A program made the translations under genes and the position numbers. Source: an uncultured Bacteroidota bacterium (GTDB lineage Bacteria; Bacteroidota; Bacteroidia; Flavobacteriales; Flavobacteriaceae). Taken from it: a stretch of 64,000 nucleotides of DNA. Location: NCBI GenBank assembly GCA_902536935.1, contig CACAZM010000002.1, positions 62,001 to 126,000 of the forward strand, in the 5' to 3' direction. Numbering within the stretch: position 1 is the stretch's first letter; every line of letters starts with the position of its first letter. A model generated the notes under the pieces. The model saw only the letters and a program-made list of their open reading frames with translations. It did not search any database and was not told the origin of the DNA. This document shows, piece after piece, positions 1 through 11,925 of the stretch.

Positions 1-1455
<1,455 letters not shown>

Positions 1456-1480
1456 AATTTGTTATACATTTTTTTTTTAT

Positions 1481-1499
1481 TTGGCACGAATCGTGCCAA
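1481..1499 (-). promoter_or_regulatory. Palindrome TTGGCACGA-A-TCGTGCCAA; candidate sigma54 (-24/-12) promoter for groESL
   Basis: Perfect 9-bp inverted arms. The minus strand reads TTGGCACGATTCGTGC, giving GG-N10-GC spacing; the GC lies about 29 nt upstream of the groES start codon. Confidence 0.5.
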
Positions 1500-1568
1500 C
1501 GATATAAATTATAAAGATTGTCTGCCAAACCGTGACATTGTGACATTTTTTAAAATAACTACAGATGT

Positions 1569-1916
1569 TTATTCGGATGGAATATCTTCAGGAAAAACTT
1601 CTGGTAATTCTTCTGGAATTTCTTCAATAATGGTCTCTTCAGTGAACTCATCACTTAACAAGCTGGAATCTTCAATAGTACCAGGACGAGATATCATTGA
1701 GTTTGACAATAAAATGAGTACCAGCAATAAGGTAGCTAGCACCCATGTGCTTCGATCTAGTAAATCTGAGGTATTTTGTACCCCTCCAATCTGCTGTCCG
1801 CCACCACCAAAAGATGAAGAAAGGCCACCTCCTTTGGGGTTTTGAACCATGATTACGAGTACCAAAAGAAATGATACTATAATTATAAGAGTAATAAAAA
1901 TGGTAAATGAACTCAT
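1569..1916 (-). CDS. secG: Preprotein translocase subunit SecG
   Basis: Short membrane protein with VLVIMVQNPKGGGLSSSFGGGGQQIGGVQNTSDLLDRSTW. Confidence 0.92.
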   Translation of the reverse strand: MSSFTIFITLIIIVSFLLVLVIMVQNPKGGGLSSSFGGGGQQIGGVQNTSDLLDRSTWVLATLLLVLILLSNSMISRPGTIEDSSLLSDEFTEETIIEEIPEELPEVFPEDIPSE

Positions 1917-1922
1917 ATTAAA

Positions 1923-2540
1923 CTATTTCGACTTTTCTTGATTGATTTTATTAATATGGTCTGCAAATAAACTACTTTTTTCTGGATATTTCAAAGAGAG
2001 AATCTTGAATGCTTTCCTTGCCTCATCGTATTTTTTTTGTTTCCAATACAAATGTGCAAGCGTTTCTGTCATGATTTCATTTTTTGGCAGCTGATTCTGT
2101 TTGGATAGATCTATCTTAGAATTAGTGTTTTTTGAATAATTAATTTTTGCATTTTGCGCCAAGAAATCATCAATCCAATCAAATTTTGACGGCGTTCGAT
2201 CTGCGGTTTTGTCATCGATTAGTTCCAGCCATTGCAAGAATGAATACACATTGTTTTCATTTGGAACAGTGATTTGTTGCTTATCATTTTTAATACTCTC
2301 TGAAAGATTTTTTAGATGTTCATACAAGACATTTCTCTGAGTCGTTTGCAGTGCACAGGCACGAAGCGCATGTTTATACCCTTTTTGATTTGTTGTTTGG
2401 AGGATTTCTAGTTCAAGAATCCGTGCAGTCATAAAATACGGATATTCTTTGATGATTTTTTTAACCAGCTTAAGTGCTTTCTCAGGTTCGCTTTTTGCCA
2501 AACCATACAACTCTTCAATTGTTTGCTTTTCGTTTACCAT
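1923..2540 (-). CDS. TPR-like hypothetical protein
   Basis: 205 aa helical-repeat-like sequence ending YWKQKKYDEARKAFKILSLKYPEKSSLFADHI; between secG and lptE. Confidence 0.7.
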   Translation of the reverse strand: MVNEKQTIEELYGLAKSEPEKALKLVKKIIKEYPYFMTARILELEILQTTNQKGYKHALRACALQTTQRNVLYEHLKNLSESIKNDKQQITVPNENNVYSFLQWLELIDDKTADRTPSKFDWIDDFLAQNAKINYSKNTNSKIDLSKQNQLPKNEIMTETLAHLYWKQKKYDEARKAFKILSLKYPEKSSLFADHINKINQEKSK

Positions 2541-3043
2541 TTGGCGAGTGATTGGTTAAATATATCTTGGGTAATTTGTTCAAAAATTTCTTTGTGGGCA
2601 TCTGCTTTCACACTTTGTAGTTGTGCGGTATCTTCATAATCATAAAAATGTGAAAATCTTTTTTCAAAATTGTCCTCTTCATTATTGGTGTTTATATAAC
2701 GAACGTTTATTGAGATTGTCAATCTGTTTTGTGCTGCTGTTTGTTGGGCAGTAGCTGTTGTAGGCGTTATACGATATTCTATGATTTCACCCTCGTAAAT
2801 CAAATCTCCATTGACTCCAGTCAATTCTAAATTTGTTTGGTTTAGCAAAACCTCTTGCATGGTATTCGTAAAATCTCTATCAAGTCCAGGTTCAAAGATT
2901 GAACCAATTGAATTGGCTGCGTCGTTTGTGAAAAGGTTGACTTGTACGCTTTCTGCATTTTCGGGTATAGATGCCCCAGTAAAAGAATAAAATTTACATC
3001 CAAAGGTCAATAAAAACAAACAAAACAGTATAAATTTTCTCAT
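2534..3043 (-). CDS. lptE: LptE-like LPS assembly lipoprotein
   Basis: 169 aa, lipoprotein signal (LLTFGC), YSFTGASIPENAESVQVNLFTN; conserved position next to the sigma54 activator. Confidence 0.8.
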   Translation of the reverse strand: MRKFILFCLFLLTFGCKFYSFTGASIPENAESVQVNLFTNDAANSIGSIFEPGLDRDFTNTMQEVLLNQTNLELTGVNGDLIYEGEIIEYRITPTTATAQQTAAQNRLTISINVRYINTNNEEDNFEKRFSHFYDYEDTAQLQSVKADAHKEIFEQITQDIFNQSLAKW

Positions 3044-4287
3044 TATAAATCTATATCAAATTGTTTAATTTTACGATAAAGTGTGCGTTCAGAAATACCA
3101 AGTTCGTGTGCAGCGGCTTTGCGTTTGCCGTTATTGCGTTCCAGTGCCTTCTTGATGAGTTCGAGTTCTTTGTCGATTAAACTCAAGGTTTCCTCTTCCT
3201 CAATTTCTTCAGCATAGTCAAAGTTATTATCTGTATTTTTTGGATAGGAATTGGTCTCGTTTGTTGAGGTTAGTAAACGTTCGGGTTGGTTTTGTTTTTC
3301 GCCATATATTTTTTGGATCAGACTTTCATTGTCTGATCGCACCTGTTCTGTATTTGTAGAATTCATCAACTCCATAGTGAGCTGCTTTAAGTCGTTTAAG
3401 TCAGATTTCATATCAAAAAGAACTTTGTATAAAATTTCACGTTCTGAACTAAAATCACTGTCACCACCAGACTGGGAGGGAACAATGGCTGGTAAGCGTG
3501 TGTTGTGGTCTGGCAGGTACAGTTCCAAGGATTCAACGCCAATAGCACGGTCTTGTTCCAAAACAGATAGCTGTTCGGCTACATTGCGAAGTTGTCGAAT
3601 ATTCCCATGCCATTGTTGTCTTTCTAAGAGTTTTTGTGCCTGTTCGTCCAAACGAACAGTTGGCATTTTATATTTCTGTGCAAAATCTGCTGCAAACTTC
3701 CGGAACAGCAAATGAATATCTCCATTTCTTTCTCGCAATGGGGGGAGAACAATTTCGACTGTACTTAAACGATAAAACAAGTCTTCTCTAAATTTCCCTT
3801 TTTGAATGGCTTTGGACATATCAAGATTAGTAGCTGCCACTATTCGCACGTTGGTTTTTTGAACTTGAGATGAACCGACTTTCAAAAACTCACCATTTTC
3901 CAAAACCCGTAATAAGCGCACTTGAGTAGTTAAGGGTAATTCACCAACTTCATCCAAAAATATGGTGCCACCATCAGCTTCTTCAAAATAACCGCTTCTT
4001 GTGGATGTAGCACCTGTAAAGGCCCCTTTTTCATGACCAAACAGTTCTGAATCGATTGTTCCTTCAGGAATAGCGCCACAGTTGACCGCGATAAACTTCC
4101 CGTGTTTTCGCAAAGAAAGTTGATGAATAATTCGAGGAATACTCTCTTTACCTACTCCACTTTCGCCAGTCACCAAAACAGAAATATCCGTTGGTGAGAC
4201 TCGAATCGCTTTCCCAATTGCTCGATTGAGATGGGGGTCATTCCCAATAATTTCAAAGCGTTGTTTAATCGATTTAATTTTGTCCAT
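3043..4287 (-). CDS. Sigma-54-dependent transcriptional activator (AAA+ and Fis-type HTH)
   Basis: GESGVGKE, GAFTGA, EEADGGTIFLDEVGELP; C-terminal KRKAAAHELGISERTLYRKIK HTH. Confidence 0.95.
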   Translation of the reverse strand: MDKIKSIKQRFEIIGNDPHLNRAIGKAIRVSPTDISVLVTGESGVGKESIPRIIHQLSLRKHGKFIAVNCGAIPEGTIDSELFGHEKGAFTGATSTRSGYFEEADGGTIFLDEVGELPLTTQVRLLRVLENGEFLKVGSSQVQKTNVRIVAATNLDMSKAIQKGKFREDLFYRLSTVEIVLPPLRERNGDIHLLFRKFAADFAQKYKMPTVRLDEQAQKLLERQQWHGNIRQLRNVAEQLSVLEQDRAIGVESLELYLPDHNTRLPAIVPSQSGGDSDFSSEREILYKVLFDMKSDLNDLKQLTMELMNSTNTEQVRSDNESLIQKIYGEKQNQPERLLTSTNETNSYPKNTDNNFDYAEEIEEEETLSLIDKELELIKKALERNNGKRKAAAHELGISERTLYRKIKQFDIDL

Positions 4288-4289
4288 AG

Positions 4290-5642
4290 CTATACGACTT
4301 TACCGATTAGTGTCGCAGATGTGCAATCTTCTATTTTTACATTTACAAAATCCCCAACTTTAAAGTTTTCCTTGGGGAAAACCACTACTGTATTTTGTTG
4401 ATTTCGTCCACTCCAGTGTTTTTTTGATTTTTTGGATTCTTTCTCAATCAAAACCTCTACGATATGACCAACAAACTGCTGAGTTCTATACAGGCCATGT
4501 TGTTGTTGTAGTGAGACAACTTCTTTTAAGCGTTGTTTTTTTACATCATCGGGGATATTGTCATCAAGCTTTTTAGCGGCTGGAGTTCCAGGGCGTTCTG
4601 AGTACATAAACATAAATCCAAAGTCATATTTGACATATTCCATCAAACTAAGGGTGGCTTGGTGGTCTTCCTCAGTTTCATTTGGAAATCCACTGATCAT
4701 ATCATGTGAAATTCCACAATCAGGTAATATTTTACGAATATGATCAATGAGTTCAATATACTCCGCTCTAGTATGTTGCCGGTTCATCGCTTCCAAAATA
4801 CGATCGCTACCAGACTGTACGGGCAAGTGGATGTAGTTGCAAATATTTTTGTGTTTCGACATCACATAAAGAACTTCTACTGTCATATCTTGCGGATTTG
4901 ATGTGGAGAATCTGATGCGCATGTCAGGATGCTCTCTTGCAACCATATCTAAAAGTTTGTCAAAGGTTATTGCCGTTTTCTTTTGGAGGTCTGATGCCTT
5001 TTGAAAATCTTTTTTGGGACCACCTCCATACCATAAATAACTGTCAACGTTCTGACCGAGTAGGGTAACTTCTTTATACCCCTTTCCGGAAAGATCTTTC
5101 ATTTCTTTTAAAATGCTTTTAGGGTCACGACTGCGTTCTCTACCTCGCGTGAATGGTACGACACAGAAAGTGCACATATTATCACAACCTCTTGTGATGG
5201 ATACAAAGGCGGTCACCCCGTTAGATTGTAGGCGAACAGGTCGAACATCTCCATAAGTTTCTTCTTTAGATAAAATCACGTTTACAGCACCTCTTCCTTC
5301 TTCTACCTCTTTAACGAGACTAGGAAGATCTTTATATGCATCTGGCCCTGCAACAAGGTCAACAATTTTTTCTTCCTCTAATAATTTTGATTTGAGTCGC
5401 TCTGCCATACAACCCAATACACCAACTTTTAAATTGGGATTGCTTTTTTTAATTCCGCTAAATTGCTCCAATCGGTTTCTTACTGTTTGTTCTGCTTTTT
5501 CACGGATAGAACAAGTGTTTAGTAGTACCAAGTTGGCTTTTTTTAGCTCGCGGGTTGTTGCGTACCCTGCTTCTCCCAGAATCGATGCTACAATCTCACT
5601 GTCTGAAAAGTTCATCTGACATCCATAACTTTCGATATACAT
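4290..5642 (-). CDS. miaB: tRNA-2-methylthio-N6-dimethylallyladenosine synthase MiaB
   Basis: [18 protein letters not shown]...; radical [14 protein letters not shown]. The ORF opens to 5873, but the first ~50 codons look non-coding; the true start may lie slightly upstream of 5642. Confidence 0.93.
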   Translation of the reverse strand: MYIESYGCQMNFSDSEIVASILGEAGYATTRELKKANLVLLNTCSIREKAEQTVRNRLEQFSGIKKSNPNLKVGVLGCMAERLKSKLLEEEKIVDLVAGPDAYKDLPSLVKEVEEGRGAVNVILSKEETYGDVRPVRLQSNGVTAFVSITRGCDNMCTFCVVPFTRGRERSRDPKSILKEMKDLSGKGYKEVTLLGQNVDSYLWYGGGPKKDFQKASDLQKKTAITFDKLLDMVAREHPDMRIRFSTSNPQDMTVEVLYVMSKHKNICNYIHLPVQSGSDRILEAMNRQHTRAEYIELIDHIRKILPDCGISHDMISGFPNETEEDHQATLSLMEYVKYDFGFMFMYSERPGTPAAKKLDDNIPDDVKKQRLKEVVSLQQQHGLYRTQQFVGHIVEVLIEKESKKSKKHWSGRNQQNTVVVFPKENFKVGDFVNVKIEDCTSATLIGKVV

Positions 5643-5981
5643 CTTTTTGTTAAGATTTTTTAAATCTTGGACATCAAGGATTTCTCCATTGTAAAGGTTG
5701 GGATTTTTATCGTGTTTTTTTTCAGAGTTCAAGCGTGCTATTTTATTGTAAATACAAGCAAAAATACAAAAATACCGACATTTTGTCAGTATATATTTAC
5801 TAAAGTATACATTGAAATACACATAAAGCCTTTTAAATAACTCGTAAAATAGAGTCGATAATTTATTGTTCAACAGTGCATTATCTTTTGAGAATAGTAT
5901 TATCGTTTTTAAAAATCAATTGATTTTACATAATAAATTGTAGTTGCCTAAAAGAAAATTAGTTCGACATAGAAGAAAAAT

Positions 5982-6014
5982 TTTGTTTGTTCAAAAATAA
6001 TTCTACTACTTTTG
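5982..6014 (+). promoter_or_regulatory. Candidate Bacteroidota-type promoter (-33 TTTG / -7 TACTTTTG) for topA
   Basis: ttttgtttgttcaaaaataattctacTACTTTTG just upstream of the topA start. Confidence 0.45.
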
Positions 6015-6035
6015 TTGCCGTTTTCGTATACACTT

Positions 6036-8504
6036 ATGGCAAAAAACTTAGTTATTGTAGAGTCACCAGCTAAAGCCAAAACCATTGAAAAGTTTCTTGG
6101 TCCAGACTTCAAGGTCGTATCTAGTTACGGACATGTTTCGGATCTTCCTGACAAAGAATTGGGTGTTGATGTTGAGCAAAACTTTACACCAAAATACACA
6201 GTTTCAAGTGATAAGAAAAAAATTGTTTCAGAGTTGAAGAGCTTAGCAAAAAAATCAAATACGGTTTGGCTCGCTAGTGATGAAGACCGTGAAGGGGAGG
6301 CCATTGCCTGGCATTTGTCCAATGTTTTGGAGTTACAAAAGGAAAATACAAAACGAATCGTTTTTAACGAGATTACCAAGACTGCAATTGACTATGCCAT
6401 TGAGCACCCGAGACAAATCGATCAAAATTTAGTCGATGCACAACAAGCAAGACGTGTTTTAGATCGGCTTGTAGGTTATGAATTATCACCCATACTGTGG
6501 CGTAAGGTTCAAGGTGGTCTGTCAGCAGGGCGAGTGCAGTCTGTTACCCTTCGATTGGTTGTTGAGCGTGAGCGCGAAGTCGAGAACTTTGTTCCCAAAG
6601 AAACATTTAAAGTACAGGGAGACTTTACGTCCGTTGAAGGTAAATCTTTCAAAGCAGAATTGGCTACAACTTTTAGTAGTGAGCAAGAAGCATTATCTTT
6701 TTTAGAACAAAATATTGATGCCGTATTTCAGATTTCTTCCGTTGAGAAAAAGCCGGCAACCAAATCACCAACAGCACCATTTACAACCTCAACATTACAA
6801 CAAGAAGCATCCCGAAAACTTGGATTTACTGTAAGCCGGACCATGCAAAATGCCCAACGTTTATATGAAGCGGGTTTGATTACCTACATGCGAACCGACA
6901 GTGTAAACCTTTCCAAACAAGCTTTAGTTCAGGCCGCATCGGTTATTGAAAGCAATTACGGAAAAGAATACGTTAAAATTCATCAATATAAAACATCAAA
7001 AAAAGGTGCACAAGAGGCGCATGAAGCCATTCGTCCTACCGACTTGAGCCGAACGAATGTGGATATAGAGTTTGATCAGAAAAGACTGTATGATTTGATA
7101 TGGAAGCGCACTTTGGCTTCGCAAATGAGTCATGCAAAACTGCAAAGAACGACTGCAAGGATTACGACAGATCAACACGGTCATGTGTTTGTTGCTCGTG
7201 GAGAGATAGTGGTTTTTGATGGGTTTTTAAAATTGTATTTGGAAGGTGTTGATGATCCTTCGAATGAGGATCGGACCTTATTACCATCGATGAATCAAGG
7301 CGAGCCTTTGCATGTAAAGCGTGTTGTTGCAACACAGCGTTTCAGTCGCCCACCTTACAGGTATTCTGAGGCATCATTGGTTAAAAAATTAGAGGAGCTT
7401 GGGATTGGTAGACCGTCGACTTATGCACCGACCATATCGACCGTTCTCAATCGAAAATATGTCGCTAAAGGAACCCATGAAGGTGAAGAGCGTTCCTACA
7501 AACAGCTTGTTTTGCAGGACAATAAGATCCTTTCAGTAAATCAGTCCGAAAAAACAGGTTCGCAAAAAGGAAAACTGGTACCAACAGATATTGGCTTTTT
7601 GGTCAACGATTTCTTGATCAATAATTTCAAGGACATTGTTGACTATGGATTTACAGCCAGTATTGAACAGGATTTTGACCGAGTTGCTGCTGGAAATTCT
7701 GAGTGGGAATCGATAATGAAGCAATTTTATGCAAATTTTCACCCTGTTGTAGAAGACGTTAAGAAAAATGCCACACGAGAAACTGGGCAGCGAATTTTGG
7801 GGACTGATCCAAAATCTGGTCGTCAACTGAGTGTTCGCCTTGGAAAATTTGGCCCAATGGCTCAATTGGGAACTGTCGAGGACGATGAAAAGCCATTATT
7901 TGCCAACATGCCAGATACTTATAGTTTGTCCAAAATAACATACGAAGAAGCCTTAGATTTATTCAAATTACCCGCAACGCTAGGGGAGTATGAGGGAATG
8001 CCTGTTCAAACAAATAATGGACGATATGGGCCTTATGTGCTGCATAATAAGGTGTTTGTTTCCTTACCAAAAGATGCAAATCCTCTCTCATTAACGCTAG
8101 AAGAAGCGATTGCCTGTATTGAACAGAAACGAAAAGACGATGCCCCAATTGCAACCTATGAGAACCATGGCGTCACTAAAGGAAAGGGTCGTTTTGGACC
8201 TTTTATCAAGTGGAACGGATGGTTTATCAATGTATCCAAACAGTATGATTTCGATAATCTCTCTGATGGAGACATCAAAGAGCTGATCGAGGCAAAGAAG
8301 AAGAAAGAAGCCGAGCGTGTCGTCCGTTTATGGGAAGAAGAGGGTATTCGCATTGAAAAAGCACGATGGGGTCGCCACAACCTCATCAAAGGGAAAACCA
8401 AAGTTGAACTCAACAAAACCATCGTAGTAGATGATTTATCTTTAAAAGAAGTACAAGCGATGTTGAGTAAAAGCAAGCGAACAAAGAAAAAAACAAAAAA
8501 ATAA
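6036..8504 (+). CDS. topA: DNA topoisomerase I
   Basis: MAKNLVIVESPAKAKTIEKFLG; LITYMRTDSVNLS active-site tyrosine motif. Start placed at the internal Met (ORF opens at 6012). Confidence 0.97.
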   Translation: MAKNLVIVESPAKAKTIEKFLGPDFKVVSSYGHVSDLPDKELGVDVEQNFTPKYTVSSDKKKIVSELKSLAKKSNTVWLASDEDREGEAIAWHLSNVLELQKENTKRIVFNEITKTAIDYAIEHPRQIDQNLVDAQQARRVLDRLVGYELSPILWRKVQGGLSAGRVQSVTLRLVVEREREVENFVPKETFKVQGDFTSVEGKSFKAELATTFSSEQEALSFLEQNIDAVFQISSVEKKPATKSPTAPFTTSTLQQEASRKLGFTVSRTMQNAQRLYEAGLITYMRTDSVNLSKQALVQAASVIESNYGKEYVKIHQYKTSKKGAQEAHEAIRPTDLSRTNVDIEFDQKRLYDLIWKRTLASQMSHAKLQRTTARITTDQHGHVFVARGEIVVFDGFLKLYLEGVDDPSNEDRTLLPSMNQGEPLHVKRVVATQRFSRPPYRYSEASLVKKLEELGIGRPSTYAPTISTVLNRKYVAKGTHEGEERSYKQLVLQDNKILSVNQSEKTGSQKGKLVPTDIGFLVNDFLINNFKDIVDYGFTASIEQDFDRVAAGNSEWESIMKQFYANFHPVVEDVKKNATRETGQRILGTDPKSGRQLSVRLGKFGPMAQLGTVEDDEKPLFANMPDTYSLSKITYEEALDLFKLPATLGEYEGMPVQTNNGRYGPYVLHNKVFVSLPKDANPLSLTLEEAIACIEQKRKDDAPIATYENHGVTKGKGRFGPFIKWNGWFINVSKQYDFDNLSDGDIKELIEAKKKKEAERVVRLWEEEGIRIEKARWGRHNLIKGKTKVELNKTIVVDDLSLKEVQAMLSKSKRTKKKTKK

Positions 8505-8507
8505 GCG

Positions 8508-9653
8508 ATGGCGATTGAGCTTCTTGTCCCTGTTCCTAATGAAGTTTTGTCTTTACGGACGATATCAGACCCACAGACTTTAGGAAATAAACTTAAAATA
8601 CATTCAGAAAAGGCAGGTATTCCAAGTTTTAAAAATGTACGAATAGCCATTGTTGGCGTTCAAGAAACAAGATCAATTGGTCAACCCCACCAGCGCAAAC
8701 AAAATCTAATTGGAATTCGTAAAGCTCTTTATAATCTGTTTAATGGTAATTGGAATAATAACATCATCGACTTAGGTGACATTCCGATTGGCGAAAAAGA
8801 GAAAGACTCTCACAAGGCATTGCATGATATCGCTAAAGAAATGTATCAACGCAACATTCTGCTTATCGCCTTTGGTGGTAGTCAAGAAAATATTTTGGGC
8901 CTATGCAACGTTTTCCATGAGTTTGAGGTATATTATAACCTCACCTCTATCGATTATAAATTTGATTTTGGAGGTGATGGAAGTCTTATTTCTCCAGATT
9001 CATATATGTCAAAACTCATTGCTAATCGTCCAAACTACATGACTAATTTCTGTAATTTAGGTTATCAAAGTTATATGGTTGCTCAAGATGAAATTGATTT
9101 GATGGATCGATTGTATTTCGAGTCTATTCGCCTTGGCACACTAACTTCTAACCTGAAGGTTGTAGAGCCATTGATGCGGGACTCAGATATAGTTTCTATG
9201 GACATGACTTCGGTAAAATCTAACGACCTTCAAGGTGGTATGACACAAGTAAATGGTTTTACAGCACAACAATTTTGTGCATTAGCTCGTTATGTTGGTA
9301 TTAGTGATCGGGTACGATTCGTTGGATTGTGCAATATTCCTGAAAGTAGCGCTTCTTCGAATTTGACTGCCCAAGCAGTGTGGTATATAATTGAAGGTAT
9401 GCATTACAGAGTAAATGAATATCCATTTTCAACAAAGCAAAATAGCGTTCGTTACTTGGTATCGTGCGATGATCAAGAGTTAATTTTTTATCAAAGTTCT
9501 TTGAGCAAGCGGTGGTGGTTAGAAGTTCAGCCTGAAGACGATTCTAATCTGGAAGCAGTGCTGATTTCTTGTTCTGAAGAGGATTTTTATACTGCAGAAA
9601 AAGGTACGGTTCCTGAGCGTTGGTGGAAGGCTATTCGTAGAAGTGTTATTTAA
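8508..9653 (+). CDS. Arginase/formimidoylglutamase-fold protein with degenerate metal-binding motifs
   Basis: Overall arginase/ureohydrolase layout (LLIAFGGSQEN, SIDYKFDFGG, DIVSMDMTSV) between topA and gldK. Confidence 0.75.
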   Translation: MAIELLVPVPNEVLSLRTISDPQTLGNKLKIHSEKAGIPSFKNVRIAIVGVQETRSIGQPHQRKQNLIGIRKALYNLFNGNWNNNIIDLGDIPIGEKEKDSHKALHDIAKEMYQRNILLIAFGGSQENILGLCNVFHEFEVYYNLTSIDYKFDFGGDGSLISPDSYMSKLIANRPNYMTNFCNLGYQSYMVAQDEIDLMDRLYFESIRLGTLTSNLKVVEPLMRDSDIVSMDMTSVKSNDLQGGMTQVNGFTAQQFCALARYVGISDRVRFVGLCNIPESSASSNLTAQAVWYIIEGMHYRVNEYPFSTKQNSVRYLVSCDDQELIFYQSSLSKRWWLEVQPEDDSNLEAVLISCSEEDFYTAEKGTVPERWWKAIRRSVI

Positions 9654-9708
9654 ATTACATATTTTTGTGAACAGAATTGTTAATAAATATCTTAATTTCG
9701 CGTACGTA

Positions 9709-11301
9709 ATGAGAAGCATAACTGCATTACTTGCTTTATTAATTATAGTCTTGAGTTGTGGAAAACGCGACCAAGGCGAGTTAATAGGAGTTAAGACAAA
9801 AAAGTTTATTCGAGTAAACCCACATGGGATGGTTGAAGTTCCTGGTGGGTCTTTTATTATGGGTTCTTCCGACGAGGATATCATCGATGCACAAAATGAC
9901 ATTACACGAACGATGACAGTTCGAACCTTTTACATGGATGAAACTGAAATCACCAATCGCGAGTACATGCAATTTATCGAATGGGTAAAAGATTCGATTG
10001 TACGTACAAAGCTTGCTGAAAAAGCTGTGATGGTTTTTGAAGGCATGTACGAGGACAATAATTATGAGCGTGGAACAACTAATGTTCCGTCTGATGACGT
10101 TGAACTTTTCTACTCTTTATTAAATGACCCCGATGAGCTTGAAGAAACCATGCCATCTGACGAGCAAATTGATATTGCAGAAAATCAAAGTTTAGAAGAT
10201 CTTTACAACACGTCTGGGGGTGAAATTCTTAGCTTCTATCCAGCTATGGAAGATTTTATAGGTGATCCAGAGGAGGACTTGACAAGTCTAAATGGATATC
10301 AACAACTAGTCCGATTTCGAGCTCAAAATCCAGTAAAACTTTGGTTGTCTACCAGGACTTCACCTGATAGTGTTTTTCATCATTCACTTCCATTTAAACG
10401 TGATGAGCAGATTTTTTGGGAAAGGGAAGATTATCCAGACATACACTATGCTGAAGTCATGGAAGATTCAATTTATTTACCTGAAAACGAGTGGTATAAT
10501 GGCGTTAAGTCGATTGATACTAAGAAATTGATTTATCGTTTTTCTGAATTGCAAGTCGACAACTTTGTAAATGCAATGAAAAATTCGAATGTCAACGAGC
10601 TGTCCAGAGCCGATTTCCTAATCTATGACGCGGTTCCGATCTACCCTGATACAACGGTTTGGATTCGAGATTTTAAATACAGCTACAATGAACCGATGTT
10701 TAACGAGTATTTTTGGCACCCTGCTTACGCAGATTACCCAGTTGTTGGTATTAGTTGGAAACAAGCTAAGGCGTTTGCGAATTGGAGAACAAAATATAGA
10801 AATGATTACTTAAGAGGAGAAAAAAATAAAACGACAGTTGGGGAGTTCAGATTACCTACAGAAGGGGAATGGGAATACGCTGCCCGTGGAGGAAAGCAGT
10901 CTGCAATATATCCATGGGGCGGACCATATTTGGTTGATAGCCGGGGGGATTTTCTAGCTAATTTTAAGCCTAAAAGAGGTGATTACGCTGCAGACAATAT
11001 TGTTTACACAGCCGAAGTAGACTCTTATGAGCCAAATGATTTTGGGCTTTACAATATGTCTGGAAACGTCGCTGAATGGACATCATCACCCTATTATAAC
11101 GAAAGTTATGAATTTAACACTACCTTCAATCCTGACGTATACATGCCAGGAAACGAAAGAAAAGTAGTTCGTGGTGGATCTTGGAAAGATGTCGCATACT
11201 TTTTAAAAGTAGGTAGCAGAGATTATGAGTACGCAGACAGCGCAAAAAGTTATATTGGTCTACGCTTGGTGCGGGACTATTTAGGATCAAACAGTAAATA
11301 A
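9709..11301 (+). CDS. gldK: Gliding motility / type IX secretion lipoprotein GldK (FGE-sulfatase fold)
   Basis: Lipoprotein signal LIIVLSCGKR; VPGGSFIMGSSDED, RLPTEGEWEYAARGG, NMSGNVAEWTSSPY; followed by gldLMN. Confidence 0.95.
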   Translation: MRSITALLALLIIVLSCGKRDQGELIGVKTKKFIRVNPHGMVEVPGGSFIMGSSDEDIIDAQNDITRTMTVRTFYMDETEITNREYMQFIEWVKDSIVRTKLAEKAVMVFEGMYEDNNYERGTTNVPSDDVELFYSLLNDPDELEETMPSDEQIDIAENQSLEDLYNTSGGEILSFYPAMEDFIGDPEEDLTSLNGYQQLVRFRAQNPVKLWLSTRTSPDSVFHHSLPFKRDEQIFWEREDYPDIHYAEVMEDSIYLPENEWYNGVKSIDTKKLIYRFSELQVDNFVNAMKNSNVNELSRADFLIYDAVPIYPDTTVWIRDFKYSYNEPMFNEYFWHPAYADYPVVGISWKQAKAFANWRTKYRNDYLRGEKNKTTVGEFRLPTEGEWEYAARGGKQSAIYPWGGPYLVDSRGDFLANFKPKRGDYAADNIVYTAEVDSYEPNDFGLYNMSGNVAEWTSSPYYNESYEFNTTFNPDVYMPGNERKVVRGGSWKDVAYFLKVGSRDYEYADSAKSYIGLRLVRDYLGSNSK

Positions 11302-11311
11302 TTTAAGAGAA

Positions 11312-11908
11312 ATGAAGAAAAAGTTTTTTATACCTGAAAAATACCTTGAACTAGTTTTTGGACTTGGTGCGTCAGTTGTGATAATTGGAGCACTTCTAAA
11401 AATTACACACAAAGACTTTATTTTTAGTGGTAACACATGGCTTACTGCAGGATTAATTACCGAAGCTGTGATTTTTATGATTGCAGGATTGAGAGGTTAT
11501 ACCGTCACGGATGAGGATGGTGATTTAACTCCAGAAACTGCAATTTCAGATGTGTCTAAAGAGGTTGATGAACTTAAGGAGGCTTTTACAGGTGCAACCA
11601 AACAAATCCAAAATTTAACTGGTAGCCTTCAGTCTGCAACAATTGCAGCAGCCACCATCAAAATTCCAGAGAATTTTCAAGTTAATGTAGACGAACTCAA
11701 TAACCGGTTGGCTTCAGCCAGTATTAGCGTTTCGCAGGTACAAGATGTTTACAATAACATTGAGAAGAGTTTAGATGGACAACCAGAGGCTCACAGAGAT
11801 GTTGTTTCTGCAAGTGATAAACTTGTCGTTCAGTTGGAAGAAATGAACTCGCTTGTTAAGCAGCTAAATGAGAAGTATTCTGCGATAGCTAAAGCAATGG
11901 GGAATTAA
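11312..11908 (+). CDS. gldL: Type IX secretion / gliding motor protein GldL
   Basis: Two N-terminal TM segments (LVFGLGASVVIIGALLKI; WLTAGLITEAVIFMIAGLRG); between gldK and gldM. Confidence 0.95.
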   Translation: MKKKFFIPEKYLELVFGLGASVVIIGALLKITHKDFIFSGNTWLTAGLITEAVIFMIAGLRGYTVTDEDGDLTPETAISDVSKEVDELKEAFTGATKQIQNLTGSLQSATIAAATIKIPENFQVNVDELNNRLASASISVSQVQDVYNNIEKSLDGQPEAHRDVVSASDKLVVQLEEMNSLVKQLNEKYSAIAKAMGN

Positions 11909-11925
11909 ATAAACATCTTTAACCA

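Noticed and set aside
1481-1499. CIRCE/HrcA element before groES
   Set aside because: The dyad sequence and spacing differ from TTAGCACTC-N9-GAGTGCTAA.
3251-3715. 154-aa plus-strand ORF
   Set aside because: Antisense to the sigma54 activator; low-complexity, no domain logic.
8156-8650. 164-aa minus-strand ORF
   Set aside because: Antisense across the topA end and the arginase-like start; both have clear motifs.
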